Assembly: GCA_036489025.1 (NCBI GenBank)
Contig: DASXGN010000032.1
Span: forward strand, 11,045 to 75,044
Reading direction: 5' to 3'
Source of the DNA: Dryocola sp036489025
Lineage (GTDB): Bacteria; Pseudomonadota; Gammaproteobacteria; Enterobacterales; Enterobacteriaceae
Length of the DNA: 64,000 bases
The notes beneath the pieces were generated by a model. The model worked only from the letters and a program-made list of their open reading frames with translations, was not told the DNA's origin and did not search any database. Positions 23,916 to 37,400 of this stretch are shown in pieces (the stretch's first letter is position 1; each line of letters starts with the position of its first letter). A program made the translations under genes and the position numbers.

Positions 23916-25318
23916 GGCTGGATCTCCAGGGACTGGATAGTGCGATGTTCCAGACCAAATGCGTTGCGCAGTCTGCCGGTGTTATACAGGCAGTTGAGCT
24001 GTAGCTGATGGAGCTGGCTGATGGTTTGCTGCTGGGCAAAACGCGCCTGGTACACTTCCTGCTCCGCGTTCAGCACGTCGAGCAGCGGTCGGGCACCCAG
24101 ATCGAGATACTGCTGCTGATAGAGTTCGCGGGTGCGGGCGCTGAGCTCTTCCTGGCGTTGCAGCACCTGAATCGCCCCCACGAGGCTCAGCGCCTGGCTG
24201 CGCGACTCCATCAGTTTCTGCCGGACATCGAGGCGAGTACGCTGCACGCCAGACTGGGCGGCCTCAACCGCGTGGCTGGCCGCGTTGCGCCGGGCGGTTA
24301 ATCCGCCACCCTGATAAAGCGGCATTTCAACCTTGATAAAAGCCGAATACTGCGTGCGGTCCAGCACTTCGTGGCTGGCATATTTGTCGTTCAGGTAATG
24401 CTGAACCTGCGGCTCCAGCGAAATCGTCGGCGTCATCTGCGCGTTGGCATAGTCCAGGTTAGCCTGGGCGACGTTGGCCTGTGCCCAGGAGGCCAGCACG
24501 GCGGGCACCAGCCGGTCATCGGGCTTTGCCACGTCGCAGCTTTTGCCGAGCTTATCCGGGAAGTCGTTGCTGATGGCGTTGAGGTTATTCCAGCCCAGCC
24601 AGCTCATCAGCGTGGCCTGGGCGCTGTCGAGATTGGCCTGGTACTGAATCAGCTGTGAACGGGCGGATTCAATACGCGCGTTGGTTTGCACCACGTCCGA
24701 CATTGACGTCGCGCCTTCGTCGTTGCGCTGCTGGGTCAGGCGGCCAATGCTGCTGAGGGCGTCGAGCTGTTCTTTGGCAATGGCGACCATCTGCTGCCAC
24801 ATCTGCACCTGAATCATCGCGATGGAGGTGTCGTGGCCCACGTTATCAATGCTGACCAGCACGTTGGCCTGCTGCTGTGCCACGCCCGCGCTTTCCGCTC
24901 GCACCTGGCTTGAGACTTTGCCAAAGTCATACAGCATCTGAGAAAGAGACAGCACCAGCGACGGGCTAAAGCCGCTGTCCGTATAGCTGTTGCTGTAGCC
25001 GTTATTCATGCCCGCGTTGATTTGCGGATAGTATTTTGATTTGGCGACGTTGACCTGTTCGGACTGGCCGTTAAGTTTACCGATGGCTTCACCGATGGCG
25101 GGGTGCCACGTCACCGCGCGGTTGACGGCATCGTTCAGGGTCAGCGTACCCGGCGCAGGGGCATTCAACGGCAGGCTGGATGAGCCGTCTAGCGAGGGAA
25201 GTTCCTGCTGCTCAGAGAGCCCCTGTGGGGTGATGAGCTGCGTATTATCATCGGCATACGTCTGGGCTACGCACAGGCTGCATGCCAGCCATAAAGCCAC
25301 CGGCCGTAATTTTCCCAT
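23912..25318 (-). CDS. bapB: TolC-family outer-membrane channel of type I secretion, BapB
   Basis: A 468-residue outer-membrane efflux protein with the signal peptide MGKLRPVALWLACSLCVAQTYA. Two OEP repeats are visible: LTLNDAVNRAVTWHPAIGEA near residue 60 and a second copy from ~residue 250, with MPLYQGGGLTARRNAASHAVEAA marking the second hairpin. Its family relative in Pseudomonas is LapE. It starts 85 bp after bapA with AAGGGA upstream, and overlaps bapC by 4 bp. A dedicated channel means this exporter need not borrow TolC. Confidence 0.92.
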   Translation of the reverse strand: MGKLRPVALWLACSLCVAQTYADDNTQLITPQGLSEQQELPSLDGSSSLPLNAPAPGTLTLNDAVNRAVTWHPAIGEAIGKLNGQSEQVNVAKSKYYPQINAGMNNGYSNSYTDSGFSPSLVLSLSQMLYDFGKVSSQVRAESAGVAQQQANVLVSIDNVGHDTSIAMIQVQMWQQMVAIAKEQLDALSSIGRLTQQRNDEGATSMSDVVQTNARIESARSQLIQYQANLDSAQATLMSWLGWNNLNAISNDFPDKLGKSCDVAKPDDRLVPAVLASWAQANVAQANLDYANAQMTPTISLEPQVQHYLNDKYASHEVLDRTQYSAFIKVEMPLYQGGGLTARRNAASHAVEAAQSGVQRTRLDVRQKLMESRSQALSLVGAIQVLQRQEELSARTRELYQQQYLDLGARPLLDVLNAEQEVYQARFAQQQTISQLHQLQLNCLYNTGRLRNAFGLEHRTIQSLEIQP

Positions 25319-25403
25319 AGTTTTTCCCTTTAAAATGTCACTGCATTCTGGTCTTTTCCCCCGGGCGTCTTTGCACCCGGGGGTTGTTCAGAGCCGTCGA
25401 AAA

Positions 25404-28400
25404 TCAGGTAATGATGTGGTTTTGCTGGACCAGCTCATCGAGCGTGGTGTGCGTATTCTCCAGGGTGACAAGCGTGGTGGAGTGGTACGTCGACCCGGTG
25501 CCGTCGCGGTCAATCGAAATGACCGTGTTGTTACCGCTGGTGGTGACGTTCAGGTAGTTGCCCAAAGTAGACTGCGAGCCGTTCCAGCCGGTAAGCAGAT
25601 CGTGAACGTTGATCTTATCGCCCTGAGTGAGCGAGAAGTTGTTCCAGGTATCCGCGCCGTTACCGCCCGTGGCATCGGAGCTGTTAAGCAGGTGATAGAC
25701 CAGCGTATCGCTATAGACCGAACCGTTAATCACATCGCTCTGCGCGGTGCTGACAAACTGCGGGTTCATGTTGATGGTTAGCGTCGCGCTGTCGGTGTGG
25801 CCGTTCTGATCGTTCAGGCTGTAGGTGAACGTCTCCCTGGTGGTAATTGAAGCCGGGGAAACCCCGCTGTTGAGCGTGTAGGTATACGAACCGTCGATGC
25901 CAATTTGCAGCGTGCCGTAATGCCCCTGAATGGTGGCGGTGGCGCTGCTGTTGGTTAACGGGTTGAGGGTGGCGGTGCTGCCGTTGAAGCCGGTGATGGT
26001 CATCAGCGTATGCACGCTGCCCAGCTGGTCCACCGCGCCCGCCGCGTCGCTGCCGTCATAAAGATTGCCGTGAACGGTGCTGCCGCTGAGCGTGGAGTAG
26101 CTGTCCAGATCGACGGCTGTACCGGTCACTGACGGGGTGATGGTGATATTACCGACCCCCAGGGCGCCCGCCGTACCGGTGTAGCTCAGCGTCCAGGTGC
26201 CCGAGTGCAGGTCCATGCCGGTCAGGTCAACGTTGGCCACGCCGCCGAGCAGAGCGGCTCCGCTAAACGAGCCGGTTTTGACAACGCCGGTGCCGTCAGA
26301 CAGCGTCCAGGTCACGCCCACGCCGCCCAGCGGCAGCAGTGAAGCGATACTGAAATGCAGCACCGGGTTGTGAAGCACGGTATTGCTGTCCACCACGAAC
26401 GTCCCGCTGCCGTTGCCGGAAGTGCCGACCAGCAGTGCGGCATTCCATGATGCGGTGCCGACGGAAGTATCGGAGTAGGCCGCGGTGTTCTGCGCCGTGG
26501 CAATCGACATCAAGGAGCTGGTGTCGTCGATAGCGTCGACCGTATGCGGCGTGGCGGTCACGTTCAGCGAGGCGGTGCCGGTATCGCCATTTGGTGCGGT
26601 GACGGTATAGACGAAACTGTCCGGCGTTTTAATGCTGTCGGCACCCTGTCCGCCGTTCAGTTTGTAGGTGTAATTGCCGTTGGCGTCGATGGTCAGCGTC
26701 CCGTACTGGCCGTTAATCACCGTTGTGCCGCTGGCGGCCACGGCCACGCCGTTCACCTGGGTGACGTGGCTGCCTGCCGGAGCAATATCGTCGGCCATTA
26801 CGTTGCCGGTTGTGGTCGCGCTAACGCTGTCCACCGCGTAGGTGTGATCCTGCAGGATGTTCAGCGTGTAGCTCGTTAGCACCGTCACGCCGCTGGCGTT
26901 ATTGAGCAGGAAGAGATACTCCCCGCCCGGCAGCGTCATGGTTAACTGCCCGGAAGACCCGCCCAGCAGCGGCGCGGTCAGCCAGGTTTTCACCACCTGA
27001 TACTGCTCGAATTGCTGGGTCACATCGTTAAATTTGTAGACGTACAGATCGAAGGTGGAGAGCAGCGCCACGCCGCCGACGCTCGCCTGCAAGGTCATCG
27101 TCCGGGTTGAACCGTTATCGACATCGAAGATTATCGGATTGGCCATATTAGCCAGCACGTTGAGGCTTAGCACGTTCCCTAACCCAACGCCGACGACGGA
27201 GAAACCATTTTGCTGCGAAGCGCCGTGGTTAACGGCTTCCACGTCGGTGCTATAAGTGAGCGCCGCGGTGTTGTCCGTCGCCGTAACGGTACTCGCCGGA
27301 GCGCCGTTACCCAAGGTTACAACCAGCTGCGCGGAAGAGCTCGCGCCGCTGTGGCTGATGGTATAGGTGAAGTTTTCCGTGCGGCCAATCACCGACGCCG
27401 AAGTGTTGGTCAGCGTGTAGGTATAGCTGCCGTCCTGGTTGATATGCAAGGTGCCGTACAGGCCCTGAATATCGGCTCCACCCGCGCCCACCGTCGTGAC
27501 AACGCCCTGAGAGTTAGTCACCGAAGAGACAACCGTCCCGGCAGGTGCGGTATCCTGGCCGCCGCTCGGATCGATATCGGTGATCACGTTCCCCGGATGG
27601 GTTGTCCCGCTGGTGATGGTGCCCGCGCTGGTCTGCACCACGGACACGTCGAGGCTGGTCAGCGAACCGGTTGCCAGCAGGCTGGTGTTATAGCTCAGCA
27701 CGCGGTAGGTGCCCCCGCCAAGACCGGTAATGTCCAGCGTGACGCCGCTGGCCCCGAGTGTCAGCAGGTTGGCAAACTGCGGCAGCGACGAGTCGATAAT
27801 CGTGCTCCAGGTGCCGGTGGCCGAATCATATTTTTGAATCGCCACTTCCAGGGTATTGAGCAGGGAAAGCACTACGCCGGTGGCGGCTGCGTTAATCGTG
27901 ATATTCCCCGTTCCCCCGTCGGCAATGGTAAAGCCAACCTGCGCCGTATCGCTGCCGAGTACGGAAGCCACGTTCCCCAGCGCCCCGACCAGCAGCGTGC
28001 CGTAATCGCTGTAGTGCGCCGAAGTGGTTTGGGCGTCGGTGGTCAGATCCAGATTCACCACGTTGTTGTCTGCGGCAAGCGGCAGAACCGGTGCGGTCAG
28101 CGAGAACGAAGGTGAGGTATTGCCCGCCGCATCCGTGGCGTTCACGGAAAGTGATTCACCGTCAATCTGCCGGGTTGGCAAGGTGGTGCTGTAAGCCCCG
28201 CTGGCGTTGGCCGTCGTTGTGACGGTAATGCCGCCCGGCAGGGTGATGGTCACGGTGCTGTTCGCCTCCGCAACCCCGCTCACCGTGGTGCCATCCGCGC
28301 TGATAACCGCCGTGGGGATGGTCGGTGCGATGGTGTCGACGATAACCGTTGCCGCCGCGGACGGACTGCCCGTGCCGTTGGCGTTGGTCGCCGTAGCGGT

Positions 28401-31400
28401 AAAGGCGTGTGAGCCTTCGCTGAGGTTGCCCGTTGGCGTATAGCTCCAGACGCCGCTGCCGTTGGCGGTGGTGGTGCCCATCAGCACGCCGTTGTTATAG
28501 ACGTTGACGGTTGCCCCGGCCTGCGCCGTCCCGTTGAGGGTTGGCGTCGTGTCGTTGGTGCTTTGTCCGTTGCCCACCGTGCCGGTCTGCGGGCTGGTGT
28601 CGTCCACCACGCTGGAAATAATCGGCACTCCCGGTACGCCGGTGAACGGCGCGGTAAAGCCTGCGGAAGCGCCCAGGTTGCCCGCGCTGTCCTGCGCTAC
28701 GGCAATCAGCGCCTGCCCGCTGGTTTGCGCCGGTGAAATCGTCACGCTGAAACTGCCCGTGCCGTCCGCCGTTGCGGTACCCAGCACGGTGCCCGTGCTG
28801 CTGGTGATAGTGACGGTGCTGCCCGCTTCGGCAGTCCCCGTTACGGTTGTCCCGGTGCCGTTGACGACCATGCCGGTCGGCGCGGCCGGAGGCGTGATAT
28901 CGACCACAATCGCCGACGGCAGAGAAGCGCCGCTGGTGTTACCGGCCGTGTCCGTCGCGGTGACGGTGAATGAGTGGTTGCCCTCAGTCAGCGGCACGGT
29001 TGGCGTGTAAGTCCAGACGCCGCTGCCGTTGGCGACCGCGCTGCCCAGCAGCACCCCGTTGTCGAAAATGTTCACCGTAGCCCCTGCTTCGGCGGTGCCG
29101 TTCAGGGTTGGCAGCGTGTCGTTGGTTGGCAGGTTAGTTATCGGACCGGTAATCGAACCTACGTCGTCAACGATGGAAGAGATAACCGGCAGCGTTGGCG
29201 CGGTGGTATCCACGACAACGGTAAAGCCCGCCGTTGGGCTGCTAACGTTGCCCGCCGCATCCGTGGCGGTCACGGTCAGCGTATGAGAGCCGCCGGTGAG
29301 CGGAGTCGTTGGCGTAAACGACCAGACTCCCCCCGCCGGAACGGTGACCGTGCCAATCGCCGTGCCACCGTCCAGGATGGTGATGGTGCTGCCCACTTCG
29401 GCGGTTCCGTTGAGCGTTGGCCTTGCATCGTTAGTGACCTGCCCGTTGGTCAACGGACCGTTAAATACGCCGCCCGCCACGTCATCAACCACCGAGGTTA
29501 ACAGCGGCGTGGTTGGCGCGATGCTGTCGATATTCAGCGTGAAGCCCGCCGAGACGGAGCCCAGGTTGCCCGCCGCATCGGTGGAAGTTGCCGTGAAGAC
29601 GTGGACGCCTTCGCTCAGCGCTGTGCCCGGCGTGAAGCTCCAGGTGCCCGTGCCGCTGGCGGTTACGGTGCCGATCAGCGCGCCGTTATCGTAGATTTTG
29701 ACGGTCGAGTTGGCTTCCGCCGTGCCGCTCAGGGCCGGCTGTTTGTCGTTGGTGGACTGGCCGCTGACCAGATTGCCGGTGACCGGGCCGACGTCGTCAA
29801 CCGCCTGGATAACAATCGGCGAAGTGGGCGCCTGCGTGTCGACAATCACGTTGAACGGACCGGACGGCGGGCTGACGTTGCCTGCCGCATCGGTCGCCGT
29901 GACCGTCAGCGCGTGGCTGCCGTTGCCGAGCGCGGTTCCCGGCGTAAAACTCCAGGCTCCGGAACCGTTGGCCTGCGCGGTGCCGATCGCGCTGCCGTTA
30001 TCGTATACGGTGATGATGGCGTTAGCTTCGGCGGTGCCGGTGAGGGCCGGACGGCTGTCGTCGGTTACCTGGCCGCTGGTTAGGTTGCCGGTTACGGTGC
30101 CGACATCATCGGCGACAATCGTAATGGCCGGTGCTACCGGTGCGGTGGTATCGACGACCACATTAAAGTTGCCGGACGGCGCGCTGACGTTTCCGGCCGT
30201 ATCCGTAGCGGTAACGGTTAGCGGGTGCGAGCCGGTGCCGAGAGGGGCGGCTGGCGTAAAGCTCCACGTGCCGCCCGCGCCGACGACGGTAGTGCCCAGG
30301 GCGGTACTGCCGTCATACACGGTGATGGTCGAGCCCACTTCTCCCGTCCCGGTTATGGCCGGACGAGTTTCGTTGGTCGGCTGACCGCTGGTAATTGGGC
30401 CGGTCACCGGCGCGGTATTGTCGGTGACGGTCAGAATGACCGGCGCGTTCGGCGCCACGGAATCCACCGTTACCACGAACGATGAAGATGGATTACTGGT
30501 GTTCCCGGCGACGTCCGTTGCGGTGACGGTCAGCGTGTGGCTGCCCTGGCCGAGCGGTGCGGCTGGGGTAAAGCTCCACGCGCCGCTGGCGTTGGCCGTG
30601 GCGGTGCCGAGGACGGTGGTGCCGTCTTTAATAGTAATCGTAGCGTTCGCTTCGCTGGTGCCGTTGAGCGTGGGCTGCGAATCCTTAGTCAGCTGGCCGT
30701 TGGTCAGCGGCGTATTGGTGCCGATGACGGTCTGGTCGTCAATCACCGTGACGATCAATGGCACTATCGGCGCGACCGTATCTACCACTACGTTAAAGGC
30801 GTCGGACGGCGGGCTGACGTTGCCTGCCGCGTCGGTGACGGTCACGGTCAGGCTGTGGCTGCCGTCGACCAGCGGCGTGGTAGGGGTAAAGTTCCAGGCC
30901 CCGTTTTCATCGCTGGTGGTCGTCCCGATAACCTTGCCGTTATCGCTGAGGGTAATCACGCTGTTAGCTTCCGCCGTGCCGTTGAGGGTTGGCGTGCCGT
31001 CGTTGGTTGGCTGCCCGGAAAGGATAGGGATTTCCACGGTGCCGTTATCGTCTATCGCTCCGGTAATAACCGGCGCGGTAGGGGTGCCGGTGTCGACGAT
31101 CAGATTAAAGCTATTTGCTCCTGGCGTGGTGTTTCCTGCCGCATCCGCCGAGCTGAAGGTGATGGTGTGGTTGCCGTCGCTCAGACCGGAGGCTGGCGTG
31201 TAGCTCCAGGTGCCGCCCGCGGTGACCACGGCGGTGCCCAGCAGGGTTCCATTGTTAAAGATTGAGATGGTTGAGCCAGCTTCGCCGGTGCCGTTGAAGG
31301 TAGGGCGCGCGTCGTTAGTCGGCTGGCCGGTATCGACGTTGCCAATGCCCGGAGCCACATCGTCGGTAACCGAGGTGAGAAGCGGAGCGGTCGGCGCCGT

Positions 31401-34400
31401 CATATCGACGGTCAGCGTGAAGTTTGGCGACTGGCCGCTGGTTTCGCTCACCCCCAGTACTTCAACTGTCTGGCTGACGGTAAAGCTATGTGGCCCTTCA
31501 GATAAAGCAGTGGTAATGGGATAAGTCCAGGCTCCGGTGCCGTCAGCGACGGTAGTGCCGAGCAGAACGCCATCCTGGTAAACGTTGACCGTGGCACCGG
31601 CCTCAGCGGTACCATTGAGGGTTGGCGTGGTGTCGTCGGTACTTTTGCCGTTGTCCAGTGGGCCGGTGAGGGTGCCCACGTCGTCCAGCGCGTTAGTAAT
31701 CACCGGCGCTGGCGGCAGGCCCGAGTCGGAGCCGGTAAAGTCAGACGGGTCGCCCTGGTTGCCCGCCCGATCCTGGGCCGTAGCCGTTAAGGCTTCATTA
31801 TGAGTCTGCGCAGGCGCAACCGTGACGGTAAAGGCGCCCGTGCCGTCGGCAAGGCCTCTGCCGATTTCGTTGCCGCCCGCATCTTTAATGATAACGGTGC
31901 TGTTCGCCTCGGCGCTGCCGGTGACTATCGTCCCGTCGTTAGAGATGGTGACGCCGGTTGGCGCGGCGGGATCGACGGTGTCGACATTAAGCGTAATCGG
32001 CGCGGTTGGGCCGACGGCGTTGCCCGCAGCGTCGGTTGCGCGAACGGTTAAGGTATGTGCACCGTCGCCCAGGTTCGAGGTCGTGATGCTCCAGGTTCCG
32101 CCCACGCCGACGACTGCGCTGCCCAGCACGGTCGTGCCGTCGGTATCATAGACGGTGACGGTGCTGCCGACGGTTCCTGTCCCGGTGAGGGTTGGCGAGA
32201 AGTCATCCGTGTAGCTGCCGTTGACCAGCGGAGTCTGGATCGCGCCGACGTTATCAAGGATTTCGGTGATAACCGGCAGGGTGAGCGGCGTGCTGTTGAC
32301 GGTCAGATCGAAGCTGGTTGAAGGGCCGCTGGTATTACCCGCAGGATCGGTGGCCGTGGCGGTCAGGTTCAGCGTGCCGTTTGGCAGCGGAGCCGTTGGC
32401 GTCAGGGTCCAGGTCCCGCCAACGCCCACTACCGCCGTGCCGACAACCGTCGAACCGTTGTACAGCGTAATGGTATCGCCCGCGTTACCCGTGCCGTGGA
32501 AGACCGGCGTGCTGTCATCGGTCACGCTGCCGCTCGGCAACGGCCCGGTCACTGCGCCGACATCGTCGTCAGCATTCAAAACGATCGGCGCGTCAGGGGC
32601 CGTAGTATCTACGGTGAAGACGATGTTGCCCGAAGGCTGGCTGCTGTTGCCCGCCGGGTCAGTTTCCACCACGTGCACGGTGTACTGAGCCTGCGGCAGG
32701 GCGGTAGAAGGCGTGAAGCTCCAGCTGCCGTCTGCGCGGACGGTGGTGGTGCCCAGAGTCACCGCCCCGTTGTACAGGGTGATGGTGTCGCCCGCGGTGC
32801 CCGTACCGGTAAAGGTTGGCGTGGTGTCGTTGGTGCTGCCGTTGGCGGCGATATTGCCCAGGCCTGGAGCCTGGTCATCTACCACGATCGGGATAGCCGG
32901 TGTCACCGGCGGCGTATTGTCCACCGTCAGGTTAAAGCCCGGTGAGGCCAGGCCGACGTTGCCTGCGGCATCGGTAGCGACCGCGGTCAGGCTATGCGGG
33001 CCTTCAGCAAGCACCGGCGTGGTAAACGTCCAGTTGCCGTCCTGATCCACGGTGGTGGTGCCCAGCGAAGCGCCGTTATTGAAGATTTCCACCGTTGCGC
33101 CGGGCTCGCCCTTACCGGAAAGTTCAGGCGTGGTGGTTTGCGTGCTTCCGCCGCTGATAAGCGTTTCTGCCACGCCGCCAACGTTCCCGTCGGCGGTAAG
33201 AATCGACGGTGCCGTTGGCGGAGTAAGATCGACCGTCAAATTAAAGCTGCCCGCCGTGCTGGCGTTGCCCGCCGCATCGCTAGCAACGGCGGTCAGCGCG
33301 TGCGGCCCTTCGCTCAGAGGCTGAGTGGGGGTGAACGTCCATGTACCGCCCACAACGCTAGCGGTGCCGATGGCATTACCGTTGTCATAAATAGTGATGG
33401 TGGAGCCGGTGGTACCCGTACCGGTTATCTGCGGGCGTGTCTCGTCGGTGGTTGAGCCGCTCACCAGCGGCGTCGTAATGCTGCCGGTCGTATCGATGAC
33501 CGTTGTGAACGCAGGCGCGTCAGGCGCGACGGTATCGACGGTAATCGTGACCACAGCCGAAGAGCCGGTGGTATTGCCGGCGGCATCCGTCGCTTTGACG
33601 GTGTAGCTATAGGTCGCATCAGGCAGAGGAGTAGCAGGCGTGTAGCTCCAGGTACCCGATGAGTCAACAACCAGCGTGGTGACAGGATCGGTGCCGTTGT
33701 AAAGCGTGACCGTCGATCCCGGCTCGCCGGTGCCGTTGATGGTTGGCGTCGAATCGTTGGTTACCCCGTTGTTGGCAACCGGCCCGGTTATCGTCCCGAC
33801 GTTGTCGCTAATCAGCGTGATAGCAGGAGTCAGCGGCGCGATGGAATCAACAACCACGGTGAACGAGGCGGCAGGGCCAGTGTTGCCGTGTCCGTCCGTG
33901 GCGGTCACCGTCAGGTTGTGCGAACCCTGATTCAACGCCGTGGTTGGCGTGTAGCTCCAGTTCCCGGAGCCGTCGGCGGTAATAGTGGTCAGCAGCGTGC
34001 CGTTATCGTAAATCTTGACGGTCGAGTTTGCTTCCGCCGTGCCCGTCAGCGTCGGTTTGTCGTCGTTGGTCGTCTGGCCGTTAGTCAGATTGCCGATATT
34101 AAGATCGACATCGTCATAAACCGAGGTGATGACCGGTACTTCAGGAGCTGTTGTATCCGGCGCTTCTACCGGCGTTGCCGGGCCGGTATGGCCTGCATTG
34201 TCGGTGGCCGATACGTCCAGCGTTTCGCCGTTAGTCTGCGGCGGCGTAATCGGGACGCTGAACTTACCGTCGCCGTCGGCCGTGCCGGTGCCCAGAGTTG
34301 TACCGTCGCCGTCGGTCACCGTGACGGTACTGCCCGCTTCGGCATTACCGGTCACTATCGTGCCTTCTTCGTTGACCTTCACATCGGTCGGCGCGTCCGG

Positions 34401-37400
34401 TGCCGTATTGTCCTGCGCGATGACGGTAGCATCCGGGCTGGAATTGTTTGCCGCATCCGTCGCGGTAACCAGCAGAGTTTCTCCGTTATCCTGAGCTGGA
34501 GTCAGCGGCGTGACGTCAAATTTCCCGTCAGGCCCGGCGGTGCCGGTTCCCAGAATATTACCGTTGCCGTCGGTTATCGTGACGGTGCTGCCAGCTTCGG
34601 CGCTGCCGGTAACGTGCAGGCCATCGGCGGAAACGGCCAGATCGGAAGGTGCGGCAGGCGGCGTGTGATCTTCAGCCACAACGGGAGTATTCGGGCCCTT
34701 GTTACCAGCCGCGTCGGTAGCGGTTGCCCCTAACGTTTCACCGTTGAGCTGCGGCGGGCTGATGGCGACGGTAAATTTGCCGTCGGTTCCCGCCGTCGCG
34801 CTGCCTATTGCGTTACCGTTGCTGTCGGTGATGGTAATCGTGCTGCCAGCTTCCGCCGTCCCGGTTACCGTTTTGCCATCTGCCGAGACGTCGAGATCGG
34901 TCGGCGCCGCAGGAGCCTGCGTATCAACATTGACGGTAAAACCGGCAGAGGCTGCGCTGGTGCCGCTGCCGTTAGTCGCAGAGAGGGTAAAATTGTGCTC
35001 GCCGTTCAGCAGAGGAAGCAGGGGGGTAAAGGTCCAGTGTCCGGTTCCATCGACGGGGGCAGCGCCAAGCAGAACGCCGTTATTGAAGATATTGATTATG
35101 CTGCCGACCTCACCTGTGCCGCTGAGCGTTGGCGTGCTGTCGTTCGTACTTTGCCCGTTGCTGAGGTTACCCGTGGAAGGGGCAACGTCGTCCAGCACGG
35201 TATCCAGCACCGGAACGGTCGGGAAGTTAGAGTCGGAGGCGATAAAGCCTGTATCAGGCCCTGCGTTACCGGCGGCATCCTGAACGTGGGCCGTTAATGA
35301 TTCACCGTGCGTCTGCGCAGGTGACAAAGTAATCGTAAATTTACCGTCGGCGTCGGCAACGACCGGCGCGCCGAGCAGAACGTTGCCCGGCCCGGTGATG
35401 GAAACCAGGCTGCCCGGCTGGGCCGTCCCCGTGACGGTAGAACCGTCTACGCTCACGTCGGTAATGACGACGGCCGGAGGCGGCGTGATGTCGATGGTAA
35501 AGGCCGGGCCGCTGACTATCGGGCTGGTATTACCGGCAGGATCCGTTTGCTGCACGGACAGGGTGTGCGGGCCTTCGGAAAGCGGAGTCGTGGGCGTAAA
35601 GCTCCAGTTACCGCTGCCGTCCACCGTCACGGTGCTGATTTTCACACCGTTATCAAAGATGGTAATGGTATCGCCCGCTTCACCCGTGCCGCTCAGCGTT
35701 GGCGTTGAATCGTTGGTGACGCCGTTGGCGGTTATTTGTCCGGTGATAGTGCCTTCGTTATCCAGCAGGCCGGTAATAATTGGTCCGTCAGGAGCAACGT
35801 GATCCGGGGCGACAACGGTGGCCTGGCCGCTGGTGTTCCCGGCAGGATCGGTTGCTGCCGCACCAAGGGTTTCGCCGTTAATCTGCGGCGGGCTGATAGT
35901 GACGGTGAATTTGCCGTCAGAACCGGCGGTGGCGCTGCCGAGAGGATTACCGTCGCCGTCCGTAATAGTGACCGTGCTACCGGCTTCCGCCGTCCCGGTT
36001 ACCGTTTTGCCATCGTCCGATACGTCAAGATTGCCCGGGGCCACAGGGGCGACGGTATCAACGCCGACGGTAAATCCGCCTGAGATGCCGCTAGTGCCAT
36101 TGCTGGTGGTGGCGGTAAAGGTGAAGGTATGCTGGCCGTCGGCGAGCGGCTGCGCGGGGGTGAACGTCCAGTGCCCGGTTCCGTCGGTTGTCGCGGTGCC
36201 GAGAATCACGCCGTTATTGTAAATGGTGACCAGGCTGCCCGCTTCGGCGGTGCCGCTGAGAGTGGGTTTGCTGTCATCCGTGCTCTGACCATTTTTCAAC
36301 GTGCCGGTGGACGGGCCGACATCGTCGGTTACGGTGTTCAGAACCGGGACCGTTGGGTAGCCAGAAGCCGAGGCGGTAAAATCTTTATCCGGGCCGACGT
36401 TACCAGCGGCATCCTGCACGTGGGCCGACAGCGATTCACCGTGGGTCTGCGCAGGCGTGAGAGTTAACGTAAATTTGCCGTTCGGGCCGACGACGACCGG
36501 GCCGCCGAGCTTGACGTTGTCAGGGCCGTAAATCGTCACGAGCGAGCCGGGTTCACCCGTGCCGGATACGGTGGTGCCGTTCACGCTAACGTTGGTGATA
36601 CTCACGGCAGGCGGCGGAGTGGTGTCAACGATAAACGTTGGGCCGGATGTCGACAGGCTCAGGTTCCCGGCCGGATCGACCTGCTGGACGTAGATGGTGT
36701 GGCTGCCCTCGGCCAGCGGCTGAGTGGGCGTAAAGCTCCACTTGCCGTCTTCACCAACGGTAACCTGGCCAATCTTGGTGCCTTTATCGAAAATCATGAC
36801 CGTATCGCCAGGTTCCCCTGTGCCGCCGAGGGAAGGCCGTGACTCATCGGTAAACATGCCGTTGCTGATGGAGCCAGTGAGTATTCCGGTGGAATCTTTC
36901 AGCTGGTTTAAGCCCGGTGCGTCGGGCGCGGTGGTATCTACCGTAACCGTAAAGTCCGCAGAGTGGGCGCTTTCGCCTTTGGCGTTGGTTGTGGTCACGC
37001 TAAAGGCGTGCGAGCCGTCGGCTAAAGCTTTGCCCGGTGTGAAGCTCCAGCTGCCGTTTGCGCCGACCACGACTTTACCGATCTCTACGCCGTTGTCATA
37101 AATATGAACCGTGGAACCCGCCTGACCTTTACCCTGCAGCGTGGGTGTATTGTCGTTGGTAGCCTGATTTTTCAGGACGTTGCCGACGGTTGGGATCACG
37201 TTGTCAACGACGTTGGTCAGCGTAGGCGCATCGGGCAAAGGTATGTTTGGGGCGGTGACCGAGCTGGACGGTCCGTTATTCCCGGACGGGTCTGTAGCAT
37301 GGGCGTTAAGGTCTTCGCCGCTGATTTTAGGATCGGTCAGGGGCACGGTGAAATGGCCGTCGCTTCCCGCGGTGCCGGTGCCAATCACTTTCCCGTTGCC

